Source: Telopea speciosissima
Lineage: Eukaryota > Streptophyta > Magnoliopsida > Proteales > Proteaceae
Direction of reading: 5' to 3'
Assembly: GCF_018873765.1 (NCBI RefSeq)
Contig: NC_057924.1
Location: 1,240,001-1,304,000 of the forward strand
Length of the DNA stretch: 64,000 nucleotides
Shown here: positions 57,325 to 64,000 of the stretch, one piece after another
Position numbering within the stretch: position 1 is the first letter of the stretch
Layout: each line of letters opens with the position of its first letter
The notes under the pieces: generated by a model
What the model saw: only the letters and a program-made list of their open reading frames with translations
What the model was told of the DNA's origin: nothing
The model's database searches: none
Position numbers and translations under genes: made by a program

Positions 57325-59080
57325 ATCTGCTACCCTCGAACAATACAAAAAGAAAAGAAATATCAAAACCTTAAAGAAAATCTTATCAACAATATGATCC
57401 CTGATTTCTATTTCAGACTTACCTGTTGTACGCCAAATTACACCAAGCTATCTGCTTATCTGGTACAAAGACACAAAAAAGTATATTGAGAGAAAACCCT
57501 CTAATAGCAATCAATGACATGAATCATCACACTCGAGGGTGGGATCCATGGAATCCTTTCTATTGGGGTTTTTTTTTTTTTTTTGGGTTTTTAATCATCA
57601 AATACTACATATTTGGACAGTAAATACTTTTTACACGAAATAAAATGGCATTCCCTTTTTTTTTTAAGAAGTAAAAAATCAAGCACATCATGTGAAATAT
57701 CTAATTGAAAAGTTCCGAATTTTTTGCATTGCTTGTCCCAAGATCACCAAGGAGAGAAAATGCACGAAAATGGCTAATGGCATTCAAGAATATTTAGCTG
57801 GACCTTTCTAACATGAGTTCTGAAAATTTGACGTTTTAAACTTAAACAAAATATTTTCCTATAATAGACATACTAAATTATAACCCAGTTAGATTGATAC
57901 ACAAGCAATGACTGATAGGAGTGTCCATTAGAAGCATCATGCAATATCAGCACCTAGTTGCCATGAGAACTAAGCAAGGGTTCTCTCAGAATGGATGGAT
58001 GGATGCACAACCTAAGAAGGATAGAATAAAAAATGAATGCATTCATGGGGAACTTGAGAGTAATATTAGTGGATGAGAGGATGAGGAAAAGAAGATTGAG
58101 ACGGTTGTGTCCAAGTACAAGAACAGGGAAAGAATGCACTAGTGAGATATTAGGCAAGTTTGTGTTAAAACCCCATGGATCAAAAATAATTTAGGTTGAC
58201 ATGATTATGGGAGAGATTGAGTGCTAATGAGTTTAAAAAATAAATGGCAGTCTCACACCCCTCACACCCCCCCCCCCCAAATAAAAAAAAGAAAGAAAGA
58301 AAGAAATAAGAATCCAGATTCGATAAACCTCTTCTTTCTAAGCCTTTATTTTCTAAAAATCACCAATCCAAAATGACAGTATACTAAATATCATTAGCTC
58401 CAACAGCAATGGGCCATAATTTATTATGATTCACCATTAGTAACCATAAAATTTGGTGTACTCAAGACTACGACTTTCAGCAACAGTAATATAATCGCTC
58501 ACACATTCATGATATGAGCTTAAAGGAATAAGAACCAATATGAACTAATCTTAAGGATAAATCATGTTAGTGAATCAAACCTAACTAGTTGCACCGCAAT
58601 ACGGAGATCAGAAGAAGTTAATATCCACAAAAAAATTGAATCTTTAGAGATGCTATTCCGGTGAAACCCAGATGATGAACAAGTACAAATACAGATCAAT
58701 AAGTCTGCATATCATACAGAAACTAACAAGCAAAAAAAAGATTAAACACTAATGCAGATTAAACAAAACTGAGCAAATGTAGATTCTTAAATATCCCTAC
58801 TGAAATCGAATTCAAGAGTTTTTGCAAACTAACACTTTTCTCTTCTCTGAGATAAACCGTTTTGAGGCTTCTTAATCCTCTACTTTTTGGATTTGCTATT
58901 TAAGAAGATTATGCATTTGCAGATTCAGTAATTCCGACGGAGATGGAGTTTGATTTCAGGGAAGACCACGAACATCTTGGCGAATTTTATAGGGGGAATC
59001 GTTGAGAGAGATTGTGAAACTTTTAATTTACTAAAAACACCCCTTGAGGTTGATGAAATTACGATGAACACCTAATTTTG
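57325..59080. other. 5' region of UKL3-like gene
   Basis: Upstream of the coding start on the minus strand. It probably holds a 5' UTR intron and the promoter. The sequence just before the ATG (TTGTTCGAGGGTAGCAG) could be the end of a leader exon. A C run lies at about 58268-58278. No other gene seen. Confidence 0.4.
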
Positions 59081-59964
59081 GATTGTTACTGTGTCTTATC
59101 AGTTGGCAGCTGTTGTGTACTACTATTTCTGTTGGAAATTTTTTCTTCCATCGTACGCAGACTTGAGTGCCGTGAAAAGTGAGGACTGACCGACTGAGGA
59201 CTAAAATTCAGGCATTTTGTAATTTGTATAAGGTCATTTTGGTCTACTAAGAAATGATAATTTACGGCAAAATAGATTAAAAATGGAAAGTTAAAAATTG
59301 AAGGATGAAGGTTCCACGTAGGCAACCATTCATCAGTGGGCTCAGTTGAATAGACACTGACTGTATCAACGCCTCCACGGTATGTACGATAAGTAATACA
59401 AGGCGGAAATAAAGCTTTACGTATGTCCTACGGGATCGTTATCCCTACGGATCGTTAACAAACGGTAACATACGGGAACCACTCTCATTGGCCGCTCAAA
59501 TCCTCACTTTTTCTTTACCCAAAAAATAAATAAAAATCCTCACTTTTCAATGCAAAGAAAAGGTGTCAATTGTAGGCTCAGTCCGATTTTGATCGGATTG
59601 AATCGGTTTTAGTGTGGGAATGGGGGAATACGAAACCAAATCAATACAAAAAGGTTTGATTTTGGTTTCAGTCCATTTTGGACTCGGTTTCTTATCAGTT
59701 TGTTATCGGGTTTGGTCTGGGTTGGGATTGGTCTACATTTATCATGTATATGTATATACATTATTGCGGAGAAAGAAAAAAAAACATGTATTTTTCTGAT
59801 TTTTTGGTTGGTAGTGGTTTGGGTTTGGTTTTCATGTTCCATTATTTTTGGAACAATTTTACTCTCAATAACTATTCCTACTTGACTATAAGAAAAGTAT
59901 TTGGTTGACAGTAAATTAGTTAAAAATGAGAGGGAATTAAAAAAAAATTCAATAAATAAAAATA
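59081..59964. other. Intergenic, no gene seen
   Basis: Contains a hAT-like left end (AAAGGTGTCAATTG at about 59561) followed by GGTTT-rich repeat sequence, with no matching right end found. Remaining frames look random. Confidence 0.4.
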
Positions 59965-60100
59965 GGGAGAATGGTCTCTGTGCCATAGGCGCAGGCTGCA
60001 CCCAGACACATGAGGGTGGGTGCAATGACCACCCTGCCCCCTTCAATATTAATGAGTGTCTGGGTGCAGCCTGCGCCTACGACACATAGAACATGAGCCC
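59965..60100. mobile_element. Foldback MITE with perfect 9-bp target duplication
   Basis: ATAAAAATA flanks both sides exactly (59956-59964 and 60101-60109). Inverted arms carry GGCGCAGGCTGCACCCAGACAC. It is the same family as the element at 7776-7909. Confidence 0.88.
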
Positions 60101-60109
60101 ATAAAAATA

Positions 60110-60785
60110 TTTAAAATCTTTGTGAGTAGAAACAAAGCATATTTCCTTATTTCTCAAGATCTTTTCAAATTTTAAAGAAGAATATTTTTTTTATTTTTTT
60201 TCCATTGATGACTAAACAACAGGATAAATGAAATATATCTAGTTTTCTTTTCTGTCTAATTAGTTATTGCCAAACAAACATGGCTCAAGTGTTTTTCTTT
60301 CTCATCTTTCTAATTTACGAGTTTAAATTCAACAAGTTTTGTTATTGCAAATTGCCAAATTGATAAAAATTAAAAATTAAAAAAAAATCATTACTTTAAT
60401 GATTTTTATTTTTTTTTTTGGTAAGGTACTCTAATGATTTTAACCTCTATGGTATAACTTTATTATATGAAACACTTCTTTTATGAGACCAAAATAATTA
60501 TATATAATATTTCATTGATGACAACTAAGGGTTAGAGGAAAAAGAGGGAGAGGGGAAAGCTTCCCTCCTCTTATAGATGTGAAATTTTAGATTTCTAAAA
60601 TCCAGCTGTGTGGGAATATCTAATGTTTTCCATTGACATCTAAGAAACCAATAGACGAAGTTATTGAATAAATTTTCGTTTTATATTTTATTAAGGTTGT
60701 GTTGGTATGTATGTTCGGAATATATTTGCGGTCTAGAATACATTCTAAAGTCAGAGTTTATTTTCATAATGTATACAAAGCATAG
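60110..60785. other. AT-rich spacer before the LTR element
   Basis: No gene seen. TTCGGAATATATTTGCGGTCTAGAATACATTC at 60713-60744 resembles the dispersed repeat seen near 5560-5620 and 6060-6180. Confidence 0.4.
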
Positions 60786-60971
60786 TGTAACACTATAGCT
60801 GAGGAATGTAGAAGAGAAGAGACAGAGGAAGAGAAGTACAAGAGAGAGAGAGAGAGAGAGAGAGAAGTAGAAGACGAGAATGAGAAAGAGAAATTACTAT
60901 TCCTATCATTCATGTGACCTTAGCCTATCTTATATAGCCATGTCAGGCCCTATTACAAACCGTTACAACCA
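60786..60971 (-). repeat. Probable 3' LTR of the Ty3-type element (186 bp)
   Basis: Bounded by TG (60786) and CA (60971). It begins 15 bases after the last in-frame stop of the minus-strand polyprotein (60987), with purine-rich GAGCAGTATGGGAAG, a candidate polypurine tract, just before it. On the minus strand it contains TATATAAG (about 60928-60937) as a possible promoter and a CT-rich tract (the GA run at 60841-60866). The other LTR is outside the window, so identity cannot be checked. Confidence 0.6.
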
Positions 60972-60986
60972 CTTCCCATACTGCTC

Positions 60987-63900
60987 TTACACGTAATCCT
61001 TAAGTGCAAGTGGTTGTCTCCTTGGCCTACTACTCCGCGAATGACTCGGTGTCATAGATAACTCCCTAGACAGCTTCAGCCCACTCCACCGGCTCTCCAT
61101 GATATCACCCGGGTCCATACGTGTCATGACATTGCTATCCCCATCCGTGAGAACCTTGTCCTCAAGGTTCAAAGAGGGATATAGCCGTTGTAATACGTAA
61201 ACGCCCTCCCACGAAGTCTCCTCGAGAGGTAAAACTGCACCATCGAATCAAAGCTCCTGACGAACCCACTTGCCCCGACGAGAGAGACGACGGACGTATG
61301 GATCGCCGCCGGGTGGGTTCCCACAGGAGTAGCAGGGAGATGACGACGAAGGATCCGATGGCCCAATGCATTTTTGAGCACAGAGACATGAAACACAGTG
61401 GTGGATTCGCAAGCCAAAGCAGTGTGTCGAGTTTGTAGGCCACCTTACCCACGCCGCTTTCAAGATAACCAAAGGAACCAAAGAACCGCGCCCCAATTTT
61501 TGGTTAAGGCGCAAAGTGCAGTAATGTTGCCGGATGGCTGCGCTTAACAAAGACTAAATCATCTACTTCAAACTCCGCAGATCCGCCCTCCTTCTCGCCG
61601 GCCCGATGCTTCATATAGGCCTGGGCACGAGATAGGTTGTGCTTGAGCCGATGAAGTATGTTATCACGATCCAAAAGCTCACGGCCTAACGCTCGTTAGG
61701 GGAGGTACCAGGAAGATAATGAACAATAGCAGGAGGGAGCCGCCATATAGAGCTTGAAAGGGGGCATACCGATGGTCGGGTGAAGAGAAGTATTGTACCA
61801 AGATTTCGCCCAAGGAAGGAAACGTACCCATTGCTTGGGTTCGCCCAAAACAAAACCCCGAGATACATTTCGAGACATCTATTTAAAGCCTCCGATTGAC
61901 CATCTGACCGAGGGTGGTAAGCGCCGCTCATCGCCAAGGTCGCTCCTGAATCAAACAATTCGCGCCAAACGAGCTAGTAAAGAGGGGGTCACGATCACTC
62001 ACGATGGAACGGGGATGCCATGGAGTTTAACAACAATGGCCGTGAAGACCTCTCGCAACTTTACAACTCGTGAAAGCCGATAAGGCGAGAAATGGCCATA
62101 CTTGGTTAAACGATCCACCACCACCAAAATTGTAGATTTGCCAAATGACAAAGTGGCAACCCCGTGATAAAATCCATTGCAATATCCTCCCAAACTTGTG
62201 TGGGGATAGGTAGGGGTTGTAACATGCACCGGCCGGGAAGTGTTGGAGGTCTTGACCGTTGGCATACTTGGCAATGGGCGACATATTGCTTCACATCCGC
62301 ACGAATACCTTTCCAAAAAATTCGCAGCAAGTCGCGCAAAGGTGCGCAGAAGCCCGCGTGGCCCCCAATCGGAGAGTCATGGAATTCCCTTAAAAACATT
62401 TCTTTGAGTGGGGAGTCCAAGCCAAGACTAGACGGTGACGGTGGTAGAGGAGACCATCACGAAAAGAGTAATCCGGATAAGCCGAGGGGTCGTGGACCAA
62501 GCCGAGTAGATGGCGACCAATTCAGTGGTGGTTCTGTACTTCGGCCTTCAATTGGGAGAGGAAATCGAAGGTGGGCATGGAGAACCCAAAGAACTCCACG
62601 GGGAACGAGAGAGCATCGGCCACAACGTTATCTCTCGCCCGGTTTATAAGAAATGTCGAACACATAGCCCAACAATTTTGAAAGCCACCGCCGTTGTTCG
62701 GGGTCCGGATGACCTGATCATTAAGGTCCTTGAGGCTGCGCGATCCGTGCGTATGTGGAACATGCGCCCAAGAAGGATCGGCGCCATTTAGCTACCGCCT
62801 CGTGATTGCATACATCTCTCGAACATAGGCTGAAGCCAACCGCAACTTAGGGCCCAATTTCTTATCGTAGAAAGCCACCGGGTGGCCATTTTGGGAGAGA
62901 ACCGCCCCCACTCCGACTCCGCACGCATCGGTTTCGAGGGTAAAGGGGACCGTGAAATCGGGGAGCACGAGGACAGAGCTGTGGTAATTGCCTTCTGCAA
63001 TGCTTTAAAGGCGCTTTGGGCAGCTTGCTCCATTTGAATCCCCCACCGCGAAGTAAGTCCGGTCGGCGCTGCAATTTGAGCGTAGTGGCGAATAAAACGC
63101 CGGTAGTACCTGTAAGCCCCAAGAAGCCACGAAGTGCTCGGGAGATTTGTGGCATGCGGCGCCTAACATCGCCGCAACCTTGGAGGGATCCCTAGTGACC
63201 CCCGATCGGAGACAATATGACCCAAATACTCAATGGAGGATTGGCCAAATGAACATTTCGACATCTTGGCAAACAGGAGTTGGCATGGAGGAGCTCTAAG
63301 ACTTGGGTAAGATGACGTAGATGATCCGGCCAAGTGGTGCTGTAGACAAGCAAATCGTCGAAAAAACCAACACAAATCGACGCAGAATGGCCCGAAAATA
63401 TCGCTCATGGTAGCCTGGAATGTTGCCGAGCGTTGGTGAGGCCGAACGGCATGACCAAAAATTCAAGTGGCCATCGTGAGTGCGGAAAGTGTCTTGTGGA
63501 TGTCATCGGGTTGGATGCGATCGATGATACCGACCGCAGTCTAATTTGGAAAAATCTTTGCTCCATGCGTCATTCAAGTTCATCCACCGTGGGGAGAGGA
63601 AATCGATCTTTAATGGTCACCGAGTTTAATGCTCTGTAATCTACCGAAGCGCCGGTTCCATCCTTCTTCTTAACGAGGAGAACTGGCGAAGAAAATGGGC
63701 TATTTGGGTCTTATGATCCCATCTTCCAACATTGATCCCACTAAGCGCTCGATCTCGTTTTTTGAAAGTGAGGGTAATGACGGCAGTTTACATTCACCGG
63801 TAGAGAACCGGTTGCGCTGGAATGGCATGATCCCGGACTCGTGGGGGCAACCCATGAGGAATCTCAAACACAGAGGCAAAAGATTCCAACAAATGCTGAA

Positions 63901-64000
63901 GAGCAGGGGTTGTCACATTGGAGCGAAGGAGCACGCATATTGCACTTCCAGTTGAAACATCGCGCCACATAGGAACCAAGTGTCAACAATACGTCGCGAT
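60987..64000 (-). mobile_element. Decayed Ty3/gypsy-type retrotransposon, 3' part, cut by window edge
   Basis: Minus-strand polyprotein pieces appear in Ty3 order, split over several frames. Before RT: FASVFEIPHGLPP near 63880. Reverse transcriptase: FFDDLLVYS box near 63350 and IEYLGHIVSDRG near 63220. RNase H region: RALRGFLGLTG near 63130. Integrase zinc finger: His in HDSPIGGHAG and Cys in CQVCQ near 62320-62400. Integrase core acids: MDFITGLP near 62190, VSDRDPLF near 61980 and the Glu of YHPRSDGQSEALNRCLEMYLG near 61890. A C-terminal tail ends at 60987. Frameshifts between the blocks show it is inactive. Integrase after RT/RNase H excludes copia. The 5' half lies beyond 64000. Confidence 0.88.

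Overview
The window is nuclear DNA of a flowering plant. The genes have GT-AG introns, the proteins match land-plant families, there is a plant MIR160 hairpin, and the intergenic DNA is AT-rich and full of plant-type transposon debris (foldback MITEs, hAT-like, RTE and L1 LINEs, a tRNA-like SINE, Ty3 LTR element). The species cannot be fixed from sequence alone. A woody non-model angiosperm is a guess.

Layout. 1-4.2 kb: repeats plus one orphan terminal-exon-like block. 4.2-5.4 kb (+): a MIR160 locus with a TATA box and a 21-codon ORF just before the hairpin. 6.5-10.5 kb: a dense run of small foldback elements and one hAT-like element. 11.2-14.5 kb (+): ATP-dependent 6-phosphofructokinase, two exons, followed by a 5'-truncated L1 insertion. 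19.0-21.3 kb (+): GPI-anchored beta-1,3-glucanase with X8 domain, two exons. 22.5-25.0 kb (-): exostosin-family glycosyltransferase, four exons. 25.5-26.4 kb: hAT-like element. 27.7-28.9 kb (+): decayed GT4 glycosyltransferase pseudogene. 30.8-32.4 kb (-): intronless E-type PPR gene. 34.6-36.8 kb (-): second exostosin copy with two in-frame stop codons. 38.65-40.27 kb: a long-terminal-inverted-repeat element enclosing a 3'-5' exonuclease ORF. 41.3-42.6 kb (-): cytosolic fructose-bisphosphate aldolase with an odd last splice site. 44.7-57.3 kb (-): uridine kinase/UPRT-like gene, 14 coding exons, introns loaded with LINE, SINE and duplicated-exon debris. 60.8-64.0 kb (-): 3' part of a decayed Ty3/gypsy-type retrotransposon with a short LTR, running off the right edge.

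Functionally the genes are ordinary plant housekeeping and cell-wall genes and do not form an operon or an obvious cluster. Phosphofructokinase and aldolase are both glycolytic, but they are 27 kb apart and the pairing is probably chance. The two exostosin genes are a dispersed local duplication. The most unusual items are the element that encloses the exonuclease ORF, the paralogue carrying two nonsense codons, the duplicated partial exon inside the uridine kinase gene, and the aldolase acceptor. I found no tRNA, rRNA or CRISPR array.
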